The notes: generated by a model from the letters alone, not told the origin. A stretch of DNA of 5,730 nucleotides from an uncultured Clostridia bacterium (GCA_937913075.1 CALEPU010000286.1:1-5730), one strand, 5' to 3'; numbered from the stretch's first letter, positions 1-5,730 are shown. Made by a program: numbers and translations.

Positions 1-347
1 CGTCTACCCTTTTCTGCAGTGAGGGCAAATGCCAGATCGGCAATATATTTTATAGTACTGTTTTTCAAATTTGCACGTTTTAAGCCTAAGCATCCACAAA
101 ATGCATAAGACGGAATATTAGTAATCTTATCGTCTATAGTAAGTGTATATGTACCACTCTTGAGGCGGCTATACCATGACGCGCCGGAGACCCACGTGCT
201 CACTCCATTAATCTCAACCGTCTGATAGCCGAAATTAAAAAGATTTCCCTCTCCTTCAATACGAACATTTCCGAACCGATCGTAAGTCCACCATGCTTTT
301 TCTGACGGTTGAGAACCATAAGAGAAACCGCAGTAGCCACCAAATTC
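1..347 (-). other. Start of BspA-like leucine-rich repeat domain (cut by window edge)
   Basis: Residues 723-837 of the large surface protein leave the InlB-type pattern. They read like the entry to LRR_5/BspA-type domains: a WTYD segment, VRIEGEGNLFNF, a loop with several Trp, then TLTIDDKITNIPSYAFCGC followed by LGLKRANLKNSTIKYIADLAF. The I-x-x-I-P-x-x-A-F-x-x-C pattern spaced about 22 residues before the next I-A-D-L-A-F is the usual BspA repeat rhythm. At least two repeats are visible; more are expected beyond the edge. Confidence 0.65.
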
Positions 348-2513
348 AGTCTTGTTAAAGAGAGCCTTTATGGAAATATAGCCCTCCTGAAGTGTATAAG
401 TTCGCGGATTATCCGTGTTGCCATCACTCCAATGGTCGAAGAAACAACCTTCAGAAATAGGCTTCGCCTCTACAGTTATGGCATCACCCGTACAGCCTGT
501 ATACCACGCCTCGTCTGCGAAATCATCTCCGGTCTCCACTATACGAACATCGCCTAAATAGCCATAAATCGATGATCCGTAAACAACGATGGAAGTCGTC
601 GCCTGCTTAAACTGCGCGCTAATAGAAAGGTTATTGTACAATATAATAGTGCGCGGATTACTTGTATTGCCATCGCTCCACTTATCAAATTGGTAGCAGG
701 GTGCAGGAATAGCCTTCACCGTAATAGTATCTCTTTCATAATAGGAGTTTTTTTGAGGTGTAACACGTATTGTGCCTTGCTCTTCATCGGAAGAAGTAAT
801 GTTTACAGTTACTACTTTACATTCTTCAAAAACCGCACGGAAAGACTCGTTTTTCTCCACTCTGAGAGTATATGGATTAGACATACCCAGAGACGCCCAC
901 TTCTTTAAGGCTGTATTATATTGCTCCCAACGAATGAATTTATAGCCGCTGTTAGGTTTCGCGCTAAGTGTTACTTCTTCCTGTTCATAATAAGTGCCTC
1001 CGCCTGTCACAGTACCGGCGTTTGATGGCTCTGCGCTAACAGAGATTGCGATTTGACTAGCCGGCGCGAAATAGGCCGTACTGGTACTATCGCCATAAAG
1101 CCGAATACTACGTTGCATACTATTTGCCCATCGCGGATTATTATCCCAGCCTGTTACTTTGTAACCCTTATTAGGAATGGCTTCCATTCTTATATATTCA
1201 CCGGCAGCATACTCACCGCTGCCGGTTACCGTGCCATATGACGAGTTATTCGCCCGTGCCGTCAGCGTGTATGTGGCTACCGACTCAAAGAGCGCGTACA
1301 GATACTTTGGCTCATTGCCTGTTATGGTATAAGTACGCGTAGCAGTTGTCACACCATCTTCCCACCTGACGAACCGGCACCCTGGCATGGCAGTAGCAGT
1401 AAAAGTAAACGTTGTCCCCACTATTCCCGATGCGTATTCAGGGCTTACTGTTCCTTTGCCTTCACAAGAACTGGAGACACGACCATATACATAGTATTCT
1501 TTTTGCTTGAAATATGCGGTAACAGAGCCACTCTGCTTGACCGTGAAAGTCCAAGAGGCGGAACTACTGTATGTAGCGTTGTCATAACTCCGCTCAAAAT
1601 GATCGAACACCCAGCCGTCGGCAGGAGTGGCTTTGATTGTAACATTACTGTTTTTATAATACGTGCCAGCTCCTGTAACAGTTCCTGTGCCGGCGGGAGA
1701 AACTGCTGTGGTAATAGTATATTGCGGTTGAGGCATCGAAGTATCATACACCAGCCGAACCGCCAGGCCCATATATTTCTGCATTTCAGCGGAGGTACAG
1801 TATAGATAATTGCCCATGAAACTGACGTTGGCATAATCCGCCGACCAGTAATAGCCCATTGAATTGACAGAGGAGACATTGGTCACACTCCCTGAGCTAT
1901 AGCGGTAACCAGCAGCAGGCAGGAAGACGGCTCCGGCGCTTTGCATAGTACTGAATTGGGAAGCAGTATAGACGTTAGCGGTATAACTCTTAGCTCCATC
2001 AGCAAAGGAAGTAAATGTGACGGAAGAAGGGTTGGACCAGTTATCCGGGAGCAATATCCATCCGCACACATTATTTACTGTAGCGGGCGCACGCAGGGCG
2101 GAGGCGTTCGCACGCGAGGAGAAGAGATAACTCCACTCTGCTTGCGTGAGGGTTCTGTAATTGTCAAAATTCTGTATTCCCCAATCGTAATTTGTCGCAG
2201 CAATCGAACTGCCTCCCCCTCCGTAGGTAGCGGACAAGCTCGTCTCGTAAGGCATACAACCATTATATCCGCTGGTGCCCCAGCCGAACAAATCGATATA
2301 GCCGGAATAAGTAGAAGACACATTGCTATTGGATGCGCCTATTACGTCGTATTGATTCGAGGCGAAACTCCAAGTTTTGTTTCCGCAATGGTAGCGTAAT
2401 AAGCCTTTTGAAAACTGCACCTGTTTGCTTGCGGAGACGGAGAAATTGCCTGTCTGCGCCCATATTCCACTACTTAACAGCAGAAGGGATAGTAACAATG
2501 AGATCTTTTTCAT
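1..2513 (-). CDS. Large exported surface protein: FISUMP-like module, six InlB-type repeats, LRR start (3' partial)
   Basis: An open frame of 837 codons runs from ATG at 2513 to the left edge without a stop, so the C-terminus is missing. Residues 1-19 form a signal peptide (Lys-Lys, Leu-rich core, likely cut after GIWA, before QTG); there is no lipobox Cys. Residues about 22-258 are a FISUMP/C-type-lectin-like module: NQYDVIG, DLFGWGTSG, YRTLTQAEWSYL, LLPDNW, GAVFLPAAGYR, GYYWSAD and LAVRLV. Residues 265-722 are six InlB B-repeat-like units of 73-84 residues. Residues from 723 start a BspA-like leucine-rich domain (IEGEGNLF, ITNIPSYAFCGCLGLK). By family this is a cell-surface or secreted protein, perhaps adhesive; no enzyme activity is indicated. 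The start is supported by the signal peptide directly after ATG; no Shine-Dalgarno is visible, as is usual in Bacteroidota. It lies 61 bases downstream of a paralogous gene and is probably co-transcribed with it. Frame and domains are clear; function is not. Confidence 0.88.
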   Translation of the reverse strand, partial: MKKISLLLSLLLLSSGIWAQTGNFSVSASKQVQFSKGLLRYHCGNKTWSFASNQYDVIGASNSNVSSTYSGYIDLFGWGTSGYNGCMPYETSLSATYGGGGSSIAATNYDWGIQNFDNYRTLTQAEWSYLFSSRANASALRAPATVNNVCGWILLPDNWSNPSSVTFTSFADGAKSYTANVYTASQFSTMQSAGAVFLPAAGYRYSSGSVTNVSSVNSMGYYWSADYANVSFMGNYLYCTSAEMQKYMGLAVRLVYDTSMPQPQYTITTAVSPAGTGTVTGAGTYYKNSNVTIKATPADGWVFDHFERSYDNATYSSSASWTFTVKQSGSVTAYFKQKEYYVYGRVSSSCEGKGTVSPEYASGIVGTTFTFTATAMPGCRFVRWEDGVTTATRTYTITGNEPKYLYALFESVATYTLTARANNSSYGTVTGSGEYAAGEYIRMEAIPNKGYKVTGWDNNPRWANSMQRSIRLYGDSTSTAYFAPASQIAISVSAEPSNAGTVTGGGTYYEQEEVTLSAKPNSGYKFIRWEQYNTALKKWASLGMSNPYTLRVEKNESFRAVFEECKVVTVNITSSDEEQGTIRVTPQKNSYYERDTITVKAIPAPCYQFDKWSDGNTSNPRTIILYNNLSISAQFKQATTSIVVYGSSIYGYLGDVRIVETGDDFADEAWYTGCTGDAITVEAKPISEGCFFDHWSDGNTDNPRTYTLQEGYISIKALFNKTEFGGYCGFSYGSQPSEKAWWTYDRFGNVRIEGEGNLFNFGYQTVEINGVSTWVSGASWYSRLKSGTYTLTIDDKITNIPSYAFCGCLGLKRANLKNSTIKYIADLAFALTAEKGR
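348..1721 (-). repeat. Six tandem divergent InlB B-repeat-like units inside the large surface protein
   Basis: Approximate units in coding order: R1 1721-1500, R2 1499-1278, R3 1277-1059, R4 1058-822, R5 821-600, R6 599-348. Most units follow one pattern: a beta strand, then G(T)V(T)G(x)G or an equivalent, a Tyr-rich turn, a strand such as VTIKATP, then F/YxxW or FxxF, and a closing strand ending A-x-F. Examples are GTVTGAGTYY with ATPADGW in R1, GTVTGGGTYY with AKPNSGYKF in R4, and FDKWSDGNTSNPRT in R5. R5 and R6 share WSDGNT-x-NPRT and are also close at the DNA level there (about 653-685 and 403-433). R6 is the longest and its first half is divergent. Such arrays are commonly stalks or binding modules of surface proteins. 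Confidence 0.82.
2455..2513 (-). other. Signal peptide region of the large surface protein
   Basis: The first 19 codons encode MKKISLLLSLLLLSSGIWA, a textbook Sec signal: two Lys, a Leu/Ser core and an A-x-A-like end (I-W-A) before Gln20. No Cys follows, so signal peptidase I rather than lipoprotein processing is expected. A C-terminal sorting signal (for example type IX secretion) cannot be judged because the 3' end is outside the window. Confidence 0.85.
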
Positions 2514-2574
2514 AATGTGGTTGTTTTTATGGTTTATAGAAAGTTTCCAACTGAAAAATGCAAGGAGAAAATTG
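2514..2574 (-). promoter_or_regulatory. 61-base intergenic leader between the two surface-protein genes
   Basis: Read on the minus strand, this gap ends in an A-rich stretch (ACCATAAAAACAACCACATT) directly before the ATG. There is no Shine-Dalgarno, which is typical of Bacteroidota translation starts. I see no hairpin plus T-run and no good match to the Bacteroides TTTG / TAnnTTTG promoter. Read-through from the upstream gene is therefore the simplest assumption. Confidence 0.4.
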
Positions 2575-3294
2575 TCAGTGCGCTTGTGGTGCGTTGTATT
2601 TCTTCACTAACCTGACAGAACGTCCGATGCTGCGCGCATAAGCGCCGGTGTTAACAGTTCCCCCTCCAAAAACCATTCTGAAGGCATGCTCTGTATAGCT
2701 CGGAGTAGACGACCAATACTCTCCCTGTTCAGCCACTTCCTGCACTTCATTTCCATCACGGCTGCCCGTAGCCGGGAGGAAAACGGCTCCGGCGTCCTCC
2801 ATGGCAGTCCATTCGGTAGCGGAGTACACGTTGATGTTCCAATTATTCGGGGAGGGAGTAAAGTTCAATCCCTCGGGCGTAGTCCAGAGGTCAGGAAGGA
2901 AGACATATCCATGCACTCCGTTTACCGTAGCGCTGCCACGTGTGTCGTCCGAACGGCTATAGACCAGGTAATTCCACTCGTCCTTTGTCAGCGTGCGCCA
3001 CAGGTTAGCGGTATTGCCGCCATTGGAAATCTTATTCGCGCCCCATTCACTAAAGGTAGCATAGTCGGTATTAATGGTGCTTGTTATCGTAGGGTTATTG
3101 CCGGTTCCCCATCCAAAGAGGTCAATCCAGCCATCGTAGTCCGGGGCAATGCGAGTGTTGTTTTGCCCGATTATGTCGTACTGGTTGAGTGCGAATCGCC
3201 AAGTCTTGGTAGTGGCTTGGTACTGCAAATTACCTTGCGCGAAAACGATTTGTTCCCCGTCGTCATTAATAGTAAAGCACCCCGTCAGCGCGCC
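2575..3294 (-). CDS. FISUMP-like (C-type-lectin-fold) secreted domain protein, 5' truncated at the junction
   Basis: About 239 codons are readable up to the TGA at 2577-2575. Listing the gene from the TTG at 3228 would be wrong, because family-like sequence continues upstream in frame (GALTGCFTIND, then EQIVFAQGNLQYQ). No Met start or signal peptide is found before the frame leaves homologous sequence near 3290-3300; the frame then stops at 3342. Landmarks in order are TKTWRFALNQYDIIG, IDLFGWGTG, WRTLTKDEWNYLVYSR, GYVFLPDLW, DAGAVFLPATGSRDG, GEYWSST, then SIGRSVRLVKKYN close to the C-terminus. The closing YWSS...G-x-SVRLV pattern is the hallmark of the Fibrobacter succinogenes major paralogous (FISUMP) domain, which has an FGE/C-type-lectin-like fold. 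It is a paralogue of the N-terminal module of the next gene but has no repeats after it. Probably exported; ligand unknown. The 5' end is approximate. Confidence 0.8.
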   Translation of the reverse strand, partial: GALTGCFTINDDGEQIVFAQGNLQYQATTKTWRFALNQYDIIGQNNTRIAPDYDGWIDLFGWGTGNNPTITSTINTDYATFSEWGANKISNGGNTANLWRTLTKDEWNYLVYSRSDDTRGSATVNGVHGYVFLPDLWTTPEGLNFTPSPNNWNINVYSATEWTAMEDAGAVFLPATGSRDGNEVQEVAEQGEYWSSTPSYTEHAFRMVFGGGTVNTGAYARSIGRSVRLVKKYNAPQAH

Positions 3295-3300
3295 GGCGTT
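3283..3300. other. Probable chimeric junction between two unrelated genomic segments
   Basis: Left of this point the minus strand encodes a Bacteroidales-type secreted domain; right of it the plus strand encodes a HAD phosphatase. Both genes are homologous-looking up to this spot and both lack their 5' ends here. Recognisable sequence of the left gene reaches about 3294 (GALTG) and that of the right gene begins about 3289-3292 (AGVYVTLATGR), so the two overlap by a few bases in a G+C-rich stretch (GCGCGCCGGCG-like). Base composition and ribosome-binding style change at the same place. A contig misjoin is the most likely cause; a real recombination cannot be excluded from sequence alone. Confidence 0.7.
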
Positions 3301-3984
3301 TATGTCACGCTTGCAACGGGGAGAGGCTTTCTCGGCGCGTCAAAAGTGCAGAGAGAGCTCGGCATTAAAAGGCTTACCATAAACTACGGCGGCGCAATGA
3401 TAGTCGATGCCGCGACGGAGCAGCCCTTCATGGTGACGGAGCTTGAAAGCCGAGTCGTCACCGACATACTCGACCTTGCCGAGGGGCTTGGGCTGCATGC
3501 CCACCTCTATCAGGGCGACGGCATAGTATACGAGCGCGAGCATCCCTATGGCTCCATGTACGCGGAGCATCTCGGTCTGCCCGCCCGTATAGAGCCCGAG
3601 GTAAGACGCATGGTTTGGCAGAACGTTCCAAAGGTGCTGATAATCACCGAGCAGGAACGCGTGCCATATCTTCTGCCGTACTTTACAAGGCTGCTCGCCG
3701 GCAGATGCGCAGTCTCGGCGTCCTCACCCGGTTTTATAGAGTTCAACAAAATCGGCGCAAGCAAGGGCTCTGCGCTGCGGCTGCTCTCCGAGCATCTCGG
3801 TATTGAAAGACGGTTTACCGCCGCAATAGGCGACAACACCCTTGACAGCGAGATGATAGAGTGGGCAGGTCTCGGCGCATGCGTTGCAAACGGCAGCAGC
3901 GAGGTCAAGAAGATAGCGGATGTTACCGTCCCCGCATGTGAGGATGACGGCGTCGCGTATTTTATCGAGAACTATATTCTGTGA
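3289..3984 (+). CDS. Cof-type HAD-IIB family phosphatase, N-terminally truncated
   Basis: About 231 residues remain of a family that is usually 260-290 long. Visible motifs are motif II Thr in LATGR (3310-3324), motif III Lys in IGASKGSAL (Lys at 3763-3765), and motif IV in IGDNTLDSEM (Asp at 3832 and 3844). Between motifs II and III lies the C2B cap domain (from about NYGGAMIVD to the region before SPGFIEF). Motif I, DxDGT with the nucleophilic Asp, and about 35-45 N-terminal residues are absent, because the sequence upstream of about 3289 belongs to another gene on the other strand. Members dephosphorylate sugar phosphates or similar small metabolites in the cytoplasm. It is the first visible gene of an operon, with its stop 13 bases before the ROK kinase. 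The fragment itself should be inactive; the gene in its true genome is presumably intact. Confidence 0.85.
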   Translation, partial: RAGVYVTLATGRGFLGASKVQRELGIKRLTINYGGAMIVDAATEQPFMVTELESRVVTDILDLAEGLGLHAHLYQGDGIVYEREHPYGSMYAEHLGLPARIEPEVRRMVWQNVPKVLIITEQERVPYLLPYFTRLLAGRCAVSASSPGFIEFNKIGASKGSALRLLSEHLGIERRFTAAIGDNTLDSEMIEWAGLGACVANGSSEVKKIADVTVPACEDDGVAYFIENYIL

Positions 3985-3987
3985 GGC

Positions 3988-3993
3988 AGGAGG
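3988..3993 (+). promoter_or_regulatory. Ribosome binding site of the ROK kinase
   Basis: A perfect AGGAGG lies four bases before the ATG at 3998 and decides the start. The frame is open upstream to an ATG at 3920, but that extension overlaps the end of the phosphatase gene and precedes the conserved N-terminus. The spacing is slightly short. Confidence 0.8.
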
Positions 3994-3997
3994 GCGT

Positions 3998-4909
3998 ATG
4001 CTTTCACTCGGAATTGACGTCGGCGGCACTTCCGTTAAGGCGGGGCTTATAGACGAGCGGTACTGCGTTGCCGCGCGGGCTTCGCTGCCGACTCCCGCGG
4101 GCGATGCGGCGGCGCTCACGGAGACAGTCTGCCGCTTGGCTTACGAGCTTGGAGGCGACCTCGCATCAATAAGAAAGGTCGGCGTGACCGTCCCGGGCAC
4201 CGTCGACAATAACGGTGTTGTAGAAAAGCTAACCAATCTCGGGCTTTATGATATCCCCTTGGGCAGAATGCTGAGCGAAAGGCTCAAAAAACCCGTGTCG
4301 CTCATAAATGACGCAGACGCAGCCGCGCTTGCGGAGCTCAACGCAGGAGCGCTGCGCGGCGTGCAAAACGGGCTTATGCTCACCATAGGAACCGGTCTCG
4401 GAGGAGCGATCATTCTGAACGGCAGGCTTTTTAAAGGCGGCAGATCGCGTGGAACAGAGCCGGGGCATATGATATTGCAGCGCGGAGGCTTGTCCTGCGG
4501 CTGCGGCGGGCACGGCTGTGCGGAAACTCTTTGCTCGGCGTCTGCTTTGGCAAGGCTTGCCCAAAATGCTTGCAATGAGGGCAAAGGAATGATATACTCC
4601 CTTAATAAGTCGGGACGGTCGGCAGACGCAAAGCTGCTGCTTGACTGTGCGGCGGTGGGGGATGAGTACGCGCTTGACGCGTTGGGAGAGTACATTGACG
4701 CTCTTTCTGACGCACTGGCGAGCTTCGTCAACATACTTGACCCCGAGGTCATAGTCATTGGCGGAGGCGTGAGCGCCGCCGGGGAGACGCTGCTTGCCCC
4801 TTTGCGCAGGGCAACGGCCGATAAATGCTTTTTCGGCTCCTGCGGCGACATTGTTGCGGCAGAGACCGGCAACGACGCAGGCATGATAGGAGCGGTTATT
4901 TTAGAATGA
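3998..4909 (+). CDS. ROK family sugar kinase (glucokinase-like)
   Basis: This complete 303-residue protein has the usual length for single-domain ROK kinases. Motifs seen: the phosphate-binding loop LGIDVGGTSVKAG (residues 4-16), the catalytic-base region LINDADAAAL with Asp105, the second ATP-binding segment LTIGTGLGGAI (128-138), the ROK zinc site with EPGH (His157) and Cys167, Cys169 and Cys174 in CGCGGHGCAE, and the C-terminal VIVIGGGVS (251-259). No N-terminal helix-turn-helix is present, so this is a kinase and not a NagC/XylR-type repressor. It should transfer phosphate from ATP to a hexose such as glucose, or to a related sugar, in the cytoplasm. The exact sugar cannot be read from the sequence. 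NDAD replaces the more common NDAN, a mild variation. It sits in an operon with a HAD phosphatase upstream and a proteasome-fold protein downstream. Confidence 0.93.
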   Translation: MLSLGIDVGGTSVKAGLIDERYCVAARASLPTPAGDAAALTETVCRLAYELGGDLASIRKVGVTVPGTVDNNGVVEKLTNLGLYDIPLGRMLSERLKKPVSLINDADAAALAELNAGALRGVQNGLMLTIGTGLGGAIILNGRLFKGGRSRGTEPGHMILQRGGLSCGCGGHGCAETLCSASALARLAQNACNEGKGMIYSLNKSGRSADAKLLLDCAAVGDEYALDALGEYIDALSDALASFVNILDPEVIVIGGGVSAAGETLLAPLRRATADKCFFGSCGDIVAAETGNDAGMIGAVILE

Positions 4910-4920
4910 TATCAGTACCA

Positions 4921-4927
4921 AGGAGGT
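4921..4927 (+). promoter_or_regulatory. Ribosome binding site of the Ntn-hydrolase-like gene
   Basis: AGGAGGT lies seven bases before the ATG at 4935, an ideal Firmicutes-type arrangement. It fixes the start at this ATG rather than at the in-frame ATG three codons later (4944). That choice leaves Ser, not Cys, as the residue after the initiator Met. Confidence 0.85.
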
Positions 4928-4934
4928 ATTAAAT

Positions 4935-5609
4935 ATGTCCATAATGTGTTCGGTCTACGTGCCGGAGGGCATAGTGATGGCGACCGAGAGCCGTCTCACC
5001 GTAAACGCCGTGGTCAAGCCCAACGACGGCAAGCCCCAGAGCCAGACGATGTTTTCGATTTCCGACAACGCTCAGAAGATAGTCCTTTTAAACAAGGTGC
5101 GTGTGGGCATTTCCGCCTGCGGGCTCGCAATTCTCGATAACAAGACCATTTCGGATTATCTCCGCATTTTCGAAATAGAAGAGGTGCGGGAGGACGACAG
5201 CGTCACCGACGTCGCAAAGAAGCTTCAGGCGTACGCCTTCAAATACTTCCCGCAGGTCAACTTCTTCGTCTGCGGTTACGACGAGGAGGAGCCCTTCGTT
5301 TACAGCGTCAATAAAGAGCTCAAAAGGGTCAATATAGACAACGGTCACATAAGATACGCTTCGAGTTGGAGCGGCGAGCAGGAGGTCATAGCAAAGCTTT
5401 TGAACTCGCAGCCGCCCACTGTGATAAACCATAACATTATGCCGTTGAAGGACGCGATAGACTTTGCCGAGTTCCTTGTGGACGTCACGATAAAGCTCCA
5501 AAGGTTCGAGCCCAAGGTCAAGACCTGCGGCGGCGATATCGACGTGCTTGTCCTCACAAAGGATACCGCCTTCTGGCAGCAGCACAAGATATTTAAGCCC
5601 AAAAGGTGA
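4935..5609 (+). CDS. Proteasome-fold (Ntn-hydrolase-like) protein
   Basis: This complete 224-residue protein resembles proteasome beta/HslV-type Ntn hydrolases in its order of segments. PEGIVMATESR (10-20) matches the family's DGVVxAADxR; KIV (48-50) falls where the catalytic Lys is expected; VRVGISACGLAILD (55-68) matches the strand-helix after it. VNFFVCGYDEEEPFVYSV (108-125) matches the LLxAGYD...LYSVD strand pair. SSWSGEQ (143-149) matches the GSG turn, and CGGDIDVLVLTKD (198-210) matches the family's final GGxxDVxVITKD strand. After removal of Met1 the numbering puts Ser at 1, Glu at 17 and Arg at 19, the places of Thr1, Asp17 and Arg19 in proteasome subunits. Lys48 lies about 14 residues later than Lys33, implying an inserted loop (about 28-41). 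Activity is possible with Ser but unproven. Pathway and partners are unknown; no ATPase or cap gene is nearby. It is the last main gene of the operon, 25 bases after the kinase. Confidence 0.72.
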   Translation: MSIMCSVYVPEGIVMATESRLTVNAVVKPNDGKPQSQTMFSISDNAQKIVLLNKVRVGISACGLAILDNKTISDYLRIFEIEEVREDDSVTDVAKKLQAYAFKYFPQVNFFVCGYDEEEPFVYSVNKELKRVNIDNGHIRYASSWSGEQEVIAKLLNSQPPTVINHNIMPLKDAIDFAEFLVDVTIKLQRFEPKVKTCGGDIDVLVLTKDTAFWQQHKIFKPKR

Positions 5610-5677
5610 TCGAAGAGCAAGCGGGCATTTTACTGGAGGCTGTTGCATTTAGCAATCATTTGAGACAAAGCTTATAG
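5606..5677 (+). CDS. Possible 23-residue coupled small ORF (uncertain)
   Basis: GTG at 5606 overlaps the previous stop in a GTGA arrangement that would allow translational coupling. The frame runs 23 codons to a TAG at 5675-5677, exactly before the terminator stem. The peptide (EEQAGILLEAVAF in its first half, then SNHLRQSL) could form an amphipathic helix. I recognise no family, there is no separate Shine-Dalgarno, and a 24-codon frame can easily arise by chance. It is listed only because of the neat overlap and end point. Confidence 0.15.
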   Translation: MIEEQAGILLEAVAFSNHLRQSL

Positions 5678-5720
5678 AAACAAGCATGGCGCAATTTTGA
5701 ACGAGCCATGCTTGTTTTTT
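5678..5720 (+). terminator. Rho-independent terminator of the HAD-ROK-Ntn operon
   Basis: A perfect 13-base inverted repeat (AAACAAGCATGGC at 5678-5690, complement at 5705-5717) encloses a 14-base loop and runs into six T residues at 5715-5720. It lies 68 bases after the last clear gene, and the strong stem plus T-tract marks the operon end. The A-run on the left arm could give partial termination from the other strand too. Confidence 0.92.
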
Positions 5721-5730
5721 CTAACGGTAT

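Noticed and set aside
348..1721. A CRISPR-like or non-coding tandem repeat array
   Set aside because: The period (about 220-250 bases) and the divergence at DNA level fit protein-domain repeats within one open frame; there are no short identical repeats with unique spacers.
1445..1879. A 144-codon minus-strand frame
   Set aside because: It lies in a different frame from the 837-codon surface protein, which covers the same bases with clear domains. It shows no family features.
2514..2574. A Bacteroides promoter before the large surface protein gene
   Set aside because: No convincing TTTG / TAnnTTTG pair with proper spacing; a TTGCAT and a TATAAA are present but 19 bases apart and not the pattern expected for this group.
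3226..3228. TTG as start of the FISUMP-like gene
   Set aside because: The frame upstream still encodes family-like sequence (FAQGNLQYQ), so the TTG is an internal Leu codon; the true start is lost at the junction.
2686..3984. A 432-codon plus-strand frame that could be read as a fusion of an unknown N-terminal domain to a HAD phosphatase
   Set aside because: The part before about 3289 is exactly antisense to the well-supported FISUMP-like gene and resembles no HAD N-terminus; it lacks DxDGT. Only the part after the junction is real coding sequence.
4246..4884. A 212-codon minus-strand frame opposite the ROK kinase
   Set aside because: It is a G+C-driven antisense shadow, rich in Ser, Ala and Pro, opposite a kinase with every family motif.
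5088..5648. A 186-codon minus-strand frame opposite the Ntn-like gene
   Set aside because: It is antisense to a gene with an ideal ribosome binding site and conserved family strands, and it would have to be transcribed through the operon terminator.

Overview
The window looks like two unrelated pieces of bacterial DNA joined head to head near position 3290. The left piece (about 1-3290) is A+T-richer and carries two minus-strand genes for exported, repeat-built surface proteins. Their domain make-up (FISUMP/C-type-lectin-like module, divergent InlB B-repeats, BspA-like leucine-rich repeats) and the A-rich leader without a Shine-Dalgarno site suggest Bacteroidales. The right piece (about 3290-5730) is G+C-richer, has strong AGGAGG ribosome binding sites and carries a tight plus-strand operon that ends in an intrinsic terminator. 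It suggests a Clostridia-like Firmicute. The taxonomic assignments are inferences from style and family, not from any search.

Left piece, in its direction of transcription (right to left). The first gene (stop at 2575) is a FISUMP-like secreted domain protein whose N-terminus is lost at the junction. After a 61-base gap comes a second, much larger gene. It starts at 2513 and runs off the left edge without a stop, giving 837 codons: signal peptide, a paralogous FISUMP-like module, six tandem InlB-type repeats, then the beginning of a BspA-like LRR domain. All gene-free-looking space from 1 to 2513 is this one open frame.

Right piece, left to right. A Cof-type HAD phosphatase lacks its N-terminus, including the catalytic DxD motif, because of the junction. 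It is followed after 13 bases by a complete ROK-family sugar kinase, and after 25 more bases by a complete proteasome-fold (Ntn-hydrolase-like) protein with Ser rather than Thr at the predicted mature N-terminus. A 23-codon GTG reading frame overlaps its stop and ends just before a strong rho-independent terminator. The phosphatase and kinase could act on the same sugar/sugar-phosphate pool; the role of the Ntn-like protein there is unknown.

The most important point for a user is the junction. Both flanking genes lose their 5' ends at the same spot, with a short G+C-rich stretch compatible with both. This fits a metagenome assembly chimera better than a biological fusion. The long plus-strand frame that crosses it is an antisense shadow joined to a truncated HAD gene.
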